From: Allacma fusca
Lineage: Eukaryota > Arthropoda > Collembola > Symphypleona > Sminthuridae
Direction of reading: 5' to 3'
Length of the DNA stretch: 64,000 nt
NCBI GenBank assembly: GCA_947179485.1
Contig: OX359247.1
Location: forward strand, 61,353,131-61,417,130
Part shown: one piece after another, positions 22,513-34,981 of the stretch
Numbering within the stretch: the stretch's first letter is position 1
Layout of the letters: each line of letters starts with the position of its first letter
Program-made: the position numbers and the translations under genes
Notes under the pieces: generated by a model
What the model was told of the DNA's origin: nothing
The model's database searches: none
The model's input: only the letters and a program-made list of their open reading frames with translations

Positions 22513-24921
22513 TAATTGCTGTTTGTCTTGAAATTAGACGCAGTACATTTGGACCATCTAAGTTGAACCTCAGATGGTGCTGAGACGCGGCTGGTATTTT
22601 GGGAGCCATAGGTTGTGATTTGTGAAGGAAAATTTCTGGATTAAGACTGGTGTAACAACCTGATTTGACCTTCCAGGTTAAGACCACTCCAGTGAGCATC
22701 CAAAGATTGTATTCAGTTTCTACAGTTGTCTACCAGTTTAATAAGATAAAGTGATGCCAGATATCACTTAGTACACCTTACGGAGATTCCTAACGTCAGT
22801 ACCAGTTTAACGTCAATATACACCTGGTTTGGTGAGAGAATTGTCTGCGCACCTGGCATCACGTCCTGTCAGTGCCAACTCTATATGAAATCGCTATTTG
22901 TATATATATAGCATATTCATGGTGCAGTAAGTGTCTGGTACTATGCTAGTAAAGTAGCAGGTATTTTTCCTGGTGCACCAAACGTCAGGAAGGAAAGAAA
23001 ATATAATCTTTTTTTAATAATTTGGTTATCCTTTTACAGAGGGTTTCTGTAGAATACTTTTAAAAATATGACTATTTCGAAATGTATATAAGACAACAAA
23101 ATCTGCATAAATTATAATTCCTTTACCTGACGTCAAGGCAAAAGCACCAAGTAAGGTAATTAGACCCTTTGAGTTGAACATGCTAAAGCTGCAATATTAA
23201 TAAACAACTGAATTTTGGAGTCTTCACCAAAGCCCGGACAACAAACTAATTGAAAAATTGGTGCCCACATTTACTCTGAAGTTTCGACTTAAGGAAAGTG
23301 TAAACGGTTATCGCTATCTATCACTGTGTTGCACAGCCACTCAAGGTACGGCTCTTGAATGTCACCTGCTGCATCTCTGATTGTCAATTTCTATATATAA
23401 TCACGGTCATAATTTATGATGACACTTTATCCGCAAACATACTACTATGCCTGAAACGGCTACGCAGCAGCTAATCGTTGAGCTGACAATTTTTCCAACG
23501 CAGTGCTTTTACTGTTGTTATTGAGAACACATTGAAAGTTCAGTAAACCTGAAGTTTTTTGAAGGGTGCCTCAAAACATAATTCTCTCCTGACCCATAAA
23601 AGTGTAAATGGTAAAAAAAATTATTCGCGTCCCCATTTTTTAGCAAATGTTTCTTCCAGATTTTTCAAACAACTTATATTGGCTGAGACACTTAGCCGCT
23701 TAAGAGTACATATTTACATATTATTAGTTAATGTGAAATTGTATGTGCCCATTAAAATTTACTTTAGATTTAAATAAAGTTGTCTCAAATAAATGTAAAG
23801 ATTTGATTATTATGACCACGGTTTTGTTCTTCAATTCGTGTATGTTATCGGGGAAGTATAGTTACATATAGTAATTGCATATCCATTTATCCTTGAGTCA
23901 ATATGAGTAAGCTCCCTGTAAAAACGTTATTTTATTCTGGATATATATTTTTTTTAATTTTTAATATTTGATTTTCTTTACTACGTGAGATCGCTCCGTT
24001 TAATATTTTTGAGGCAGGTCGCAGAAGAGTGAAGCAAGAGCGCACAATTTAACCACAGTATCGACGATTTGCTACAAAAGGAGGAATCGAATATATTTTA
24101 TTTTACCTTACTTCTTCTATAGGCTAGGGGGTAATCCTTTAGGGCGCCCTGGATAATATTTTCAATGATTAACTACAAGTTTAACAAGAATTTCCTAATG
24201 ACAAAATATTTGGACAAACTTCCCACTTATTACAACATTTGTTTAACCACGTCACAATATAATCCTTTAAGAGACACAGTTTGCTATTTTAGGGAACTCT
24301 AAAGCCCACTCTGGGACTCCGGGGGATTGTATAAATAAATAAGCATGGAGGCAGTACCTGCACAGACGATTTAAATCTTATCTACCCATATCCACATCCA
24401 GTTGTGCAGAAAATCCAAGTGCAAAGGGGTCACTGTTTGTTACAATGATTCCAAGATCTCCAAGTATTTGCACAACAGGTTTGTTTCGGTTTGTCTACAT
24501 CATTCGCGTAATTGAGTTGTAGTACTGTGAGATAATTACCTTGTGACAGATTAGACTGAAGTGTGTATGCTCACTTCCGCAATGTCAGTCAGTTGTGTGC
24601 AATGGTAGTTTACATTATCACATTTTTATGGATAATTATTTATAACTCAAGTTTTTAATTAGTAGCTGTTGTGGTGTGTGTGACTGATAAATAGTAAAAT
24701 CTCGGTGTAGTTTGATTTACTATGAAAGTTACTGATTGCACATGTAACTAAGTAATTGACTTGCCCAAATACAAGAATTACTACTCTACAGATTAACAAG
24801 AGTATTTATTGAAATGTTAATAGTTTCCGTGTCTTAATGCATTCTGTTACAAGCGTTATTAGTCATAATTGCATATTAATCAGATCAATGTACTAATACA
24901 TTCCATAAGCTTGCTATGTAT
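22513..24921. other. no gene seen
   Basis: Low-coding AT-rich stretch to the right of the DDE transposon. The short frames at 22460-22699 (-) and 23559-23777 (+) show no recognisable domain or splice context. GTCAGTACCAG / CCTGGTGCA motifs recur near 22790-22990. Confidence 0.45.
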
Positions 24922-25856
24922 TAGTGTTTCTATCGGTAACAAATAGTTAGGCTCGACTCGACTCGAAACAAAAACCCGGTGTAAATTCCACTTTTGGGCT
25001 CGAACTCGGGACATTCGAGTCGGGAAATTTTTTTGTACCCGAAACCGAGACCGTTAAGAAATGTTATACTCGAAACCGACTCGAACTTGAACCGAAACCA
25101 GACACAAAATTTATACGTAAAACACAACATCACTTAGGCCCGAAAAATGAGCATCAAATAAAGCATTTTTTTTGTAAAAGCAAAATAATGCAGCATTCAC
25201 TGTTTCGTTTTCATTTTCTTCAATATAATTTCAAATTTTCATTAAAATTTGGTACAATCGGCCATCCCACCGTAATGCTCTTCATTGCTGCTCGATAAAC
25301 TTGTTATATGCCAACTTTAACCACGATATTAAAAGCGGTAACTTCAATATCGTATCTCCTTGAGTTGAGTAGCCAAACATTTCAGTGTTAAAATGTCGGA
25401 GCCAACGAAAAAGCACGCTAGATAGGAATGCCAGGAATACCCAAGAATTCACGCGCCATCCTTGCCATATTAGGGTACTTAGCTTCGTGCGCTAATAAAA
25501 CTTAAGTATTGGCGTGTTATACGGTCATGTACAAATACTTGCTGCGTAAAGAGACTGTTTTGTTTTCTTCGAAGTTTTCCACAAAAACTGCATATTTTTT
25601 TAAATCACGGGTGGCAGGAAGGCCAATTTTTATTGTTAAGGTAATATGAATCAATAATTCCAAAATAAGTTTTTACTTTCGAGTTTTGGTAGGGACCGGT
25701 AGATTTTCCAAACTCGACCCGATTTGTTCGGGTCGAAAACTTGATACCCGAAACCGACTCGAAAGCAAACGGTACCAAAAATATTAGGCTCGAACTCGAC
25801 TCAAACCCGACTCGAACTCGAAACCTCGAGTTTCCCGAACTCGATCAGAAACACTA
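24922..25856. mobile_element. hAT-like non-autonomous element with CTCGA array (E4)
   Basis: Ends TAGTGTTTCT and AGAAACACTA with exact 8-bp duplication CTATGTAT (24914-24921, 25857-25864). Arms are rich in CTCGACTCGAAAC / CCGAACTCGA motifs in opposite orientation; the centre (about 25140-25670) is unique. No transposase frame. Confidence 0.88.
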
Positions 25857-25864
25857 CTATGTAT

Positions 25865-26401
25865 ACATTTTATAATACTTGCATTACAATAAAATTATTA
25901 TTACTGTGAAAGTAATATTCAATACTTTTGCTATATGAATAACTTAGAAATGACAAAAATAGCTAAATAAAATAATTTCACCTTCTTCAAATAAAACTAA
26001 CAACAATAACAATTATTACTACTGCTACACAGTAGCAAAACAAAACTATCTTCGTGTAAAAATGCATGCGGTTGCTTTATTGCTTCAAGAACCGATTATT
26101 TACATTACGTTATAAAATGATTTATGAAGCGCTTATTGATGTTATGAAGGTCATATGGAATGGATAATAATTGGCATTGGCTGGGAATATGTCACAAGGG
26201 AAATCATTGTAGAAAAATGGGGAGAGAGTTGGACAGATGAAAAATAGTGTTTGTTGTTATGAGATGCATTGTTCATACCTAAAATAGTATGAATGGCTTT
26301 CCTACAAACAATCCAATGTATGTGTAAATCATGCATCTCATAAACAGCTCATACTTTCATTCCCTCTCACAGCCCATACCAATTTTTTTCTGTCCCAGAA
26401 A
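25865..26401. other. upstream region of the secreted-protein gene, no exon seen
   Basis: AT-rich DNA with no supported coding exon; presumably contains the promoter of the gene starting at 26402, but no clear core element was identified. Confidence 0.35.
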
Positions 26402-27431
26402 TTGATAAAGATGGGCAAAGCACGATTGCTCCTATTATTCCTTCTCTGTCTTCTCACAAATAGCACTTTCTCCCTTGACTCCGTCTCGACTAAATTTTTC
26501 AATAATTCCCAAGTGGAGGGACAGACAAGCGTCAGAGGAAACAAAACAAAGTCATCGTCTGATTACAATGATTCAACAGTTTCAGAGAATATTATACCAG
26601 ACGAAAATCGACACTTGCGAATTTTAGTCCGGAAAAGCTCCAACAATAGGTCCTTCAAAAGAAAGCAACCTCCTAATTTTATTTCTACTGATGCTTACAA
26701 TTCTAAGGGTAATGTAATCACGGATCACGGATGTTGTATTGGATTTTTAAATTGCTCCCCCGTATTTGCGAATTCTTGTAATTATACTGTAGAATGTTCT
26801 GATTTTCCCTGTTTTTAGTTCGAGCTGATCGTAACCAAAAGTTATTTGCATTTGATGAATTCGAATGTATTTTTAATACTAAAATATAATAATTCCTCCA
26901 GAAAGGGATAGCAGCTCAGAAAACATAGAAAGACTACCGGACGAAAGAATACAATCTAGGAGCTTCGCCGATCCTGTCAAATCCATCCCCCAAACAAGGG
27001 AGTTGCCAGGAGAATACGGAGTAATGTCACCAACGGAATTCCGTAAGAAAATTCGGAAACCCGTCATCTCCGAAGAGACCGAGGAAGAGGCACAACTCCC
27101 GCCAACCACATCCATGCCCACGAGACCTCCATTCTGGCTCCGGAGGAAGCTCAAAACACAACTCTTGGAATCGCTAGAATCAAATAACGAGTTCCCTGAT
27201 GACAGTAATGATGAGCAGGTCACTCTAAGAAGACTATTCCCCAAAAGAAGTACCACGCCAGGACCCCCAACAACCCGGCACATCCACACTTGGAAGAACC
27301 GACGTGTTATTGAGATTGGGTCCAGTGAGAGCATCGAAATTGTGAAACGAAGGAAGCACAGACGTGTGAAAGTTCCTTCACCCCATACAACACTTGGTCC
27401 TCAAATATCAACACTTCCATCAAACGTTTAA
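26402..27431 (+). CDS. unknown secreted protein, two exons (about 278 aa)
   Basis: Proposed joining is 26402-26708 and 26902-27431 (donor GTAATG after TCTAAGG; acceptor CCTCCAG), which keeps phase 1. The N-terminus MGKARLLLLFLLCLLTNSTFS is a clear signal peptide. The mature part is polar with NDS/NRS-type possible N-glycosylation sites and dibasic stretches. Exon 2 is Glu/Pro/Arg-rich (EETEEEAQLPP, PTRPPFWLRRKLKT, RRKHRR) and without cysteines. No known family recognised. If the intron is retained, exon 1 instead runs to a stop at 26818 with a seven-cysteine tail (DHGCCIGFLNCSPVF...). It lies upstream of nuclease B in a duplicated block; the second copy (31685-32301) has lost exon 1. The signal peptide is confident, the exon join moderate. 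Confidence 0.65.
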
Positions 27432-28160
27432 GGAATAAAAATAAAAAGTTGTCATTCTGAGTAAATCCTGTTTATGTCTCAATTTCAAGTTTATTTTTAC
27501 AACTAATTCGACACTAATTAAAAGAAATTTCCGGAATTTAATGTGATTTATTTAAATACACACATACATAATACATTGTATATACATTCAATGCTACAAA
27601 TATACTGTGGCTACAGAAGGTGAGGATGAGTGCTCCTGTGAAAGTTGAAATTCTTATATAGAGATAATTACATAAAAGAGTACAGGGTTCAATATTCCCT
27701 AACAAAATTTAATAAAATCTCCGAGTCTCCGAAAATCCCCGAAAAATTTGATTCTTCATATTCAAAATTTAGATCATTTGCACAAATGTACGCTAAATGT
27801 AATTACAGGTCAAATAATTATCCTGCTAGTGAGAACTACACTCTATAGGAAATTGTTATGTACTACTATTAAGGGGAATAGGGAATGAGGAACTCAAGCT
27901 TGGAGTGAGAGTGTACGTGATCAATAAATAAAGGGGATGAAGATATAATTTAGAGTGAAGAGATATTTTACTAATTGAGAGTTAAGAGATAAATCAGAAC
28001 TGAGGATTGAATGGAAGTTCAATCCTTTTATGTGTATGGTTACATATGTACATAGCATTATTAGAACATTTGTACATTTGACAAATTCCTTCACAATTGC
28101 ATGATGGGGAGAGAGTCAACACATACTCTCTCTACTACATATATGTACATGCACGTAACA
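27432..28160. other. intergenic between secreted-protein gene and nuclease B
   Basis: The 3' ends of the convergent genes face each other here. The motif GTGCTCCTGTGAAAGTT (about 27631) recurs at about 32900 in the duplicated block. Nothing coding is supported. Confidence 0.4.
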
Positions 28161-28193
28161 AAATTGATTTGACATTACGCTAACAACGTTACC

Positions 28194-29664
28194 TTAAGCA
28201 CGTCTACCTCGGTTAGGAATCTGGAAATATTCATCCCACTGCACACCATTCCAAGTCCGAACTCGCTCATTCCCTCTGAATGCCCGGACTCTGACGTTAA
28301 TGCGATCGGGTCTTCTATCATTAGGGCCGGCATACTGCAGACGCACTTCCAGGTCAATTCTATTATCACGCCCGGCCCTTAGGAAATTATTAACGGCCCT
28401 CTCATTATTAAACCAATAGTTTTGAGGGTCCCCGGCCACACCACGGTTCGCATTGACAGCTCGATGTTGAGGAATCAAATTGTACAGTTGGTTTGTCCCT
28501 CCCAAAGTCGCAGCAATGAGGTGACCTCTTTCATCCCCTCCCATTGGCTGCAAGCAGTTATTCATGTAAGTCGTATGTGCAGGGCCGAAATTTCTCCCGT
28601 TACGATTAACAACATTTCTGATTTCAGCGGTGATTATTTCCGTTCTTTGGCAGGTGTTCCTGTGGACAGATTTTGCATTATAAGAAGGGGAAATAAATTT
28701 ATATGTAATAGGTACAACAAATTTTGACTGTCTTTATACCAACGATTCATCGGTTTGAATTTCTTCCCTGCATTTTTATACGATGTTGTTTAAGGATATA
28801 ATTTTAGCGTTAACTGGTTAAAAAAATAAGTAGAAACAATAAAAAAAAACGGAAGAAACCCAACGTTTGAGAACCGGCAGGTAACCAGCGGAGGGACTCT
28901 GAACCCTGATATAATACACTGCGCAAGTAAATACAACCTCCTGGTGGAATCTCACAATCCATTTCCGTCAGGGAAATTAAACAGAGACTCGACTGTACGT
29001 TGACTTCAATAATTGTACAAAATAGTTACACTTACCCATTCCCGTCAGTAAGCCCAGGGTAGGAACAATAAGCGTAGTTAGTTACGGACGTTTGCTGTGC
29101 TCTCCTCACTGCCGCAGTTAACGTATGATAATGGAGATTGTTACCCGGGCAGTTGTGAATGATATCTGAAATTTTCATCCAATTCTGGGGATTAAGCCGA
29201 CTGTCGGAGGACCTGGACCTGGTCCTGGATTTGAGCCTGGAGGACTGAATCGACATGTGAGGCTGTAATCAGTGGGAAATAAAAAAATATTACTATTTAT
29301 TAAACTTTCAAATTAAGGAGAGCACACTTGAATTTTTGAACGTCTGCTTTTTTTCTTAATGTCCAAAATAAATTAGATGCAGGTCACTGTCTGTATGAAG
29401 TCTCTTCAAGTACCAATGAAAGTCTTGTGCAGCAATCAAGCCATTCGCTGGTGAAGTTAGGACTCTATGCAGTTCTAAATTTTTATTGGGGAATTAAATC
29501 TGTGTGTATCTGAATATTTTCCCCATTAGATAGAAACTTGTCTTAGAAGGGGGTGTCTTGTAGTGAGAGTAAAATGTATCTGTAGGTATCTGTCCTTATA
29601 GGAAACTTACAGCAATGAGAAGGAGAAGGAGTAGATTTGACGATGATAAGAGTAATTTTTTCAT
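28194..29664 (-). CDS. secreted DNA/RNA non-specific endonuclease, copy B
   Basis: Three exons on the minus strand: 29611-29664, 29036-29262 and 28194-28659, giving about 248 aa; all junctions are GT-AG and in phase. Exon 1 is the signal peptide MKKLLLSSSNLLLLLLIA. Exon 2 encodes a Ser/Arg leader, then SRLNPQNWMKISDIIHNCPG and SVTNYAYCSYPG with two cysteines. Exon 3 carries the nuclease core: GGDERGHLIAATLGG with the proton-accepting-type His, and NQLYNLIPQHRAVNANRG supplying the Asn expected to bind the metal, followed by a beta-rich tail ending NRGRRA. This matches the Endonuclea_NS_2-like (DRGH) nucleases; predicted to hydrolyse extracellular nucleic acid with a divalent metal. An alternative upstream acceptor for exon 3 would hit a stop, supporting the chosen one. 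Copy C is a close paralog. Confidence 0.85.
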
Positions 29665-31684
29665 TTTAAAATTCTTTTACTTTTGGCAAAACCAAACGTA
29701 CAAGGATTTTAATTAATACACAAAAAAACAATTATGAGAAAAAGAGCTGAATTTCTAATTGACACCAGTGTTGCAGTAGTAGTGGTTAAAAGATAGCTCA
29801 GTAGAGCAACGAGATTTATGCAAATACAAAGAGTACTGAACGGTTACTCCTTAGCTTTGCTGTATCGTCCCTTGACTTTAAATAGCAATCCAAACCATTA
29901 TGTATTTTCATGCTGGATTACAGTTTCAGTGAATTGAAGATAAAATTACTATTGGATGAATATTCCTGGGAAATCTTTCCAACTTATTGCTGGGCTTTTT
30001 TAAATGATGATGGACATAGCTGGGAAGCTGAAGACGTATATATAAACATAAGCTAATTGTATAGTAAGTTTCAATATTGATGACTTATGTCTCGCGATCA
30101 TTTTCTTCATTCATTTTCATCCCTGCCGATCATTTTCTTGCTTAAAAAATATTAGGTTCTGAAATTATAGAGAAATGCCCGAGGTCAAATACTGACGCGC
30201 GTCTTAACTTCAAGGAACAAGGCACATGTTCTGATAAGAAATAATTTGATCCTAGGAATTGCTTAAATTAAAAGTACCGTCACTGAACTCATATCAAGCT
30301 CGCGCAGTTGTCCCAATAAGTGACCTCTAATATTTTCTGCTCAATCCCGTGTGCCGAAAACTAGCAAGCTCATTTGCAATTTGTACCCACTATATTCAAA
30401 TATTTCCTCCAAAAATGCTTATGGAAATTGATTTTTCACCATCTGTTTATAGTTATAGTAATACCTGGGATATACTTTCAAAAATGAAATAAAATTTGGT
30501 TAACATTTTCCTCAAGTCTCTTTTTCCAAAATCGACATTTTTCGAGTCGCCCATAATTTTTTCTCTAATTCATTCTTTTATTTTTTGCAGGTCGACGGCT
30601 TTGACTACAAAATTTTGGTGACCTAACTAGACATTGGTATGTGTAGTTACGATACGTGTCTTAAAATTAAAAGAATAAAAGTGGTCATGGAAGTTCATGA
30701 CGCGAGGGACTATAGTTTCTTTCGAATATGCGAAATTCAAGGTTCATGCTTTACTATTTTTTGCTAAATGACTCGTTCTAAACCAGTTAATAATTAAACT
30801 GTATCTGTTTCTATCTGCGGCGATAAAAATATTAATTCCATGGAAGTATATTACGTAAGCAAATTTCCTGGGAATAGTTAAAATTATCACTATAGAATTT
30901 TAATCAATGCGAATCAATGATATTATAAGTTTAGCTTCGAGTAACTCACAAAACAGAATTATGTAAATTACGTTGTTATATTATAAGTCCAATTTAACCT
31001 AAACATAAGTTTATCGTAAAATTTGCAATCTTTAATATGGACTCACGTTACCACTATTTTGTATTTGGGATAAAATTATTTAAACACACTCGCATGTGTG
31101 CCACAACGTTAATTTTTGTCATTTTAAGCCCACACAAATTCCAGCGTTTAATTTGTATGCTTGTAAGGGTATTTGCATTATAAAGAATATAACTCCATAT
31201 TTATGGGATTTGGGGCCGGATGTGTTGCTCTTTTGCAGACGAGTCTCAACTCGTGCGTTTATTTAGCCAATATGTACTTCTGTCAACTTTAATTGTGAAA
31301 GGCAAAGATAGATGGTGAGGTTTGGTAAGATAATATCCTACAAAAATGATGGTTGGTCAGAAAATGGTTATTTAGAGTTAACAAGTGGAAAACGCAACAA
31401 TGCCTTTACTTTATGAAAATAAAGGGAGATACTTAGTATTGGCTGGTTCTCAGGTAAGAAATATATACGTATGTACGTAAGTTCCCTTCCTTATTTGCGA
31501 TTCCAAGTGCCAATACTTAAGCACAAAGGTACAAAATAGTCTTTAATTTATTCCGTAGTTTCTCAATGTGCTGAGGACATTACTGACAGGGAAAATTCTA
31601 GAAATATTATTATAAGACTTCCTTAAATTTTGTAACCTAATTGTCTTCAGAATCATTAATATTTCATTAATAGAATATTCGAAT
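29665..31684 (-). promoter_or_regulatory. 5' flank of nuclease B, duplicated block
   Basis: Upstream of the B signal-peptide exon, a block shared by B, C and D (and partly A) contains TATTTAAA (complement at 29877-29884) and an initiator-like TCAGTA about 45 bp further on. That spacing is longer than a standard TATA-Inr pair. About 30910-31452 matches 6592-7133 inversely; 29930-30190 matches 34760-34970. No coding exon is supported in the rest. Confidence 0.4.
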
Positions 31685-32301
31685 TTTCCAAGTTTTTAGT
31701 TCGAGCTGATCGTAAGAAAAAATTTTCTGCATGTGATGAATTCGAATGTATTTTTAATATTAAAATATAATAATTCCTCCAGCTAAGAAAACATAGAAAG
31801 ACTACGGGAGGAACGAATACAATCTATAGGAGCTTCGTCGATCCTGTCAAATCCATCCCCCAAACAAGGGAGTTGTCAGGAGAATACGGAGTAATGTCAC
31901 CAACGGAATTCCACAAGAAAATTCGGAAACCCGTCATCTCCGAAGAGACCGAGGAAGAGGCACAACTCCCGCCAACCACATCCATGCCCACGAGACCTCC
32001 ATTCTGGCTCCGGAGGAAGCTCAAAACACAACTCTTGGAATCCCTAGAAAGAGATCCCGAGTTTGCAGATGACAGTAATGATGATCTGGTCACTCTACGA
32101 AGACTATTCCCCAAAAGAAGTACCACGCCAGGGCCCCCAACAACCCGGCACATCCACACTTGGAAGAACCGACGTGTTATTGAGATTGGGTCCAGTGAGA
32201 GAGTCGAAATTGTGAAACGAAGGAAGCACAAACGTGGGAAAGTCCCTTCATCACATACAACACTTGGTCCTCAAATATCAACAGTTCCATCAAACGTTTA
32301 A
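31685..32301 (+). pseudogene. truncated second copy of the secreted-protein gene
   Basis: From TTTTTAGTTCGAGCTGATCGTAA onward this matches about 26812-27431, so only intron sequence and exon 2 are duplicated. Exon 1 with the signal peptide is absent. Near the exon start a run of about 16 bases is missing, and TCTATAGG replaces TCTAGG, shifting the frame. The remaining 142-codon frame (31873-32301) stays open and is close to the intact copy, but it lacks a signal peptide and a supported start. Most likely a duplication remnant. Confidence 0.7.
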
Positions 32302-33110
32302 GGAATAAATACAAGCAGTGTAGTTTTGAGTGAAGTTTGTTTATGTGTTAATTTCAGGTTTGTTTTGAAAACATGTAAGATTACCTTCGACGACGTTATT
32401 GTATTTGCCTTGATTTAATAGCAAATAATAATACGGGCGTAATTCTTAAACAATATTCCAGGTTTTCAGTTATGATTTTTATACTGCCTCATAGTTCATA
32501 GCAAGCTTCTGGAAAGGTAGAACTCTGCATTAGGGACGGTGCGTTTGCCCGAATACAAGTTTATTTCGTGCTTACAAAGTGACAGTAGTGTCCAAGTGAC
32601 ATATGCCAATATTGCCAATAGCAGTGTCGCCTGGTGTCACGGCACGAAATCATTTGACGCTACAGACATATCCGGAATTTAATTTGATTTATTTAAATAC
32701 ACATACATTATACATAAGTACGTATGTACGTACATGCAAAGATACAAATGAACTGCTGCTACATATACAAGGACAATTATTGTTAGGGTGACTTAGTGTT
32801 CCAAGACAATGTATGTACATATGTACGTCCTTACTAGTAAGAATTATTTGAATTTAATACAATTTCATTTTTCTGTTCTTATCAATTTTTTTTCATACAG
32901 GAGTGCTCCTGTGAAAGTTAACCGTAAATAGATTCTTGTTAAAGGGTGAAATCTTATTGAGATACATAACGAAGTACAAGGTTTATTTTTTAAGCTACAA
33001 GAACTCAACTCGACAAATTTGATTATATATTTTCAAAGTTTAGATCGTTTACACAAATGTAATCTCTTGTACAGTCAAATTACCGTGTTAGAGAGAGGCT
33101 ATACATTTTA
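32302..33110. other. intergenic in duplicated block
   Basis: Partly homologous to 27432-28160. ATGTACGTACATGC-type microsatellite-like stretches occur near 32710-32830. No exon recognised. Confidence 0.4.
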
Positions 33111-33145
33111 GGAAATTGATTTGACATTACGCTAACAACGTTACC

Positions 33146-34495
33146 TTAAGCACGTCTACCTCGGTTAGGAATCTGGAAATATTCATCCCACTGCACACCA
33201 TTCCAAGTCCGAACTCGCTCATTCCCTCTGAATGCCCGGACTCTGACGTTAATGCGATCGGGTCTTCTATCATTAGGGCCGGCATACTGCAGACGCACTT
33301 CCAGGTCAATTCTATTATCACGCCCGGCCCTTAGGAAATTATTAACGGCCCTCTCATTATTAAACCAATAGTTTTGAGGGTCCCCGGCCACACCACGGTT
33401 CGCATTGACAGCTCGATGTTGAGGAATCAAATTGTACAGTTGGTTTGTCCCTCCCAAAGTCGCAGCAATGAGGTGACCTCTTTCATCCCCTCCCATTGGC
33501 TGCAAGCAGTTATTCATGTAAGTCGTATGTGCTGGGCCGAAATTTCTCCCGTTACGATTAACAACGTTTCTGATTTCAGCGTTGATTATTTCCGTCCTAT
33601 TACAGATTTTCCTGTGGAAAAAGTTCGCATTATAAGAAGGCGGAACAAATTTTTGTAATAGGTACAACAAATTCTGACTGTCTTTATACCAACGACTCAT
33701 CGACTTGAATTTCTGCGCTGCATTGTTATATGATTTCGTTTAAGGATATAATTTTAGCATTAGCTAAATAATATACGTAATAAATAAATGCAATAAAAAT
33801 GGAAGCCCAACGCTTGAGAAACGGCAGGTAACCCAGCGGAGGATCTCTGAACCCTCACTATAATATACTGAGCAAGTAATTACTCTTACCCATTCCCATC
33901 GTTAAGCCCAGGGTAGGAACAATAAGCGTAGTTAGTTACGGACGTTTGCTGTGCTCTCCTCTCTTCCGCAGTTAACGTATGATAATGGAAATTGTTACCC
34001 GGGCAGTTGTGAAGGACATCCGAAATTTTCATCCAATTCTGGTGGTTAAGCCGACTGTCGGAGGAACTAGACAATGACTGAGCAGACATGTGAGGCTACA
34101 ATCAATGGAAAATAAAATAAAAATATTATATATTAATATGCTTTAAATTAAGGAAAATACACTTAAATTTTTGAACATTTTCTTTTCGATTAATGTCCAA
34201 AATAAATTAGATGCAGGTCACGGTCTGTATGGAGTCCCTTCAAGTGACCAATGAATGACTTCTGCAAAAACTAGCCATCAAGCAATTCGCTAATGAAGAT
34301 GGGACTCTATGCAGTTCTAAATTTTTATTTCGGAATTAAATAATTATGTGTGCATCTGAATATTTGTCCCACTAGATAGAAACTGATAAGGGGGTATCTT
34401 GAAGTGAGAGTAATCTGTAGGTATATCTGTCCTTATAGGAAACTTACAACAATGAGCAGGAGGAGGAGTAGATTTGACGATGATAAGGGTATCAT
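33146..34495 (-). CDS. secreted DNA/RNA non-specific endonuclease, copy C
   Basis: Exons on the minus strand are 34448-34495, 33890-34095 and 33146-33611 (about 239 aa), with the same intron phases as copy B (0, then 2). Exon 1 is MIPLSSSNLLLLLLIV, a shorter signal peptide. Exon 2 repeats the SRLNHQNWMKISDVLHNCPG block. Exon 3 gives the nuclease domain with GGDERGHLIAATLGG (His about residue 131) and NQLYNLIPQHRAVNANRG. The exon is open through NFFHRKICNRTEIINAEIRN. Upstream of the acceptor the frame also happens to be open, so a longer exon starting MSRWYKD is possible, but that choice breaks phase with exon 2. Probably an extracellular nuclease for defence or digestion; that role is inferred. 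Confidence 0.85.
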
Positions 34496-34981
34496 TCCGG
34501 AATTTCTTTTACTTTTGGCAAAGCCAAAAGCGCAAGGATTTTAATTGATACTCAAAAAATAATCAATTATGAGAAAAAGAGCTGAATTGCAAATCAACAC
34601 CAGAGTTGCAGTAGTAGTGGTTGGAAGACTGCTCACAATCAGTAGAGCAACGAGATTTATATGCAAATACACAGAGTACTGAACTGCTACTCATTAGCTT
34701 TGCTGTGTTGTCCCTTGACTTTAAATAGCAATGCAAACCATTATGTATTTTCATGCTGGATTATATGCTCGGCGAATTGCAAGTAAAATTATTATTTGAT
34801 GAATATTCCTGGGAAGTTCTTCCAAATTATTACAGGAAAGCCGCAGACGTATAACCCATACGCTGATTGTATAGAAAACTTCAATATTGATGAATAATGT
34901 TTCGCTATTTACTGGCCATCATTTTCTTGCTTAGAAAATATTAGGTTCTGAAAATATAGGGAAATGTGCGAGGTCATATAC
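34496..34981 (-). promoter_or_regulatory. 5' flank of nuclease C
   Basis: Matches the B and D flanks (TATTTAAAGTCAAGGGAC block near 34715-34735, complement strand) and stops abruptly at the E7 element at 34982, which inserted within the duplicated flank. Confidence 0.45.
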
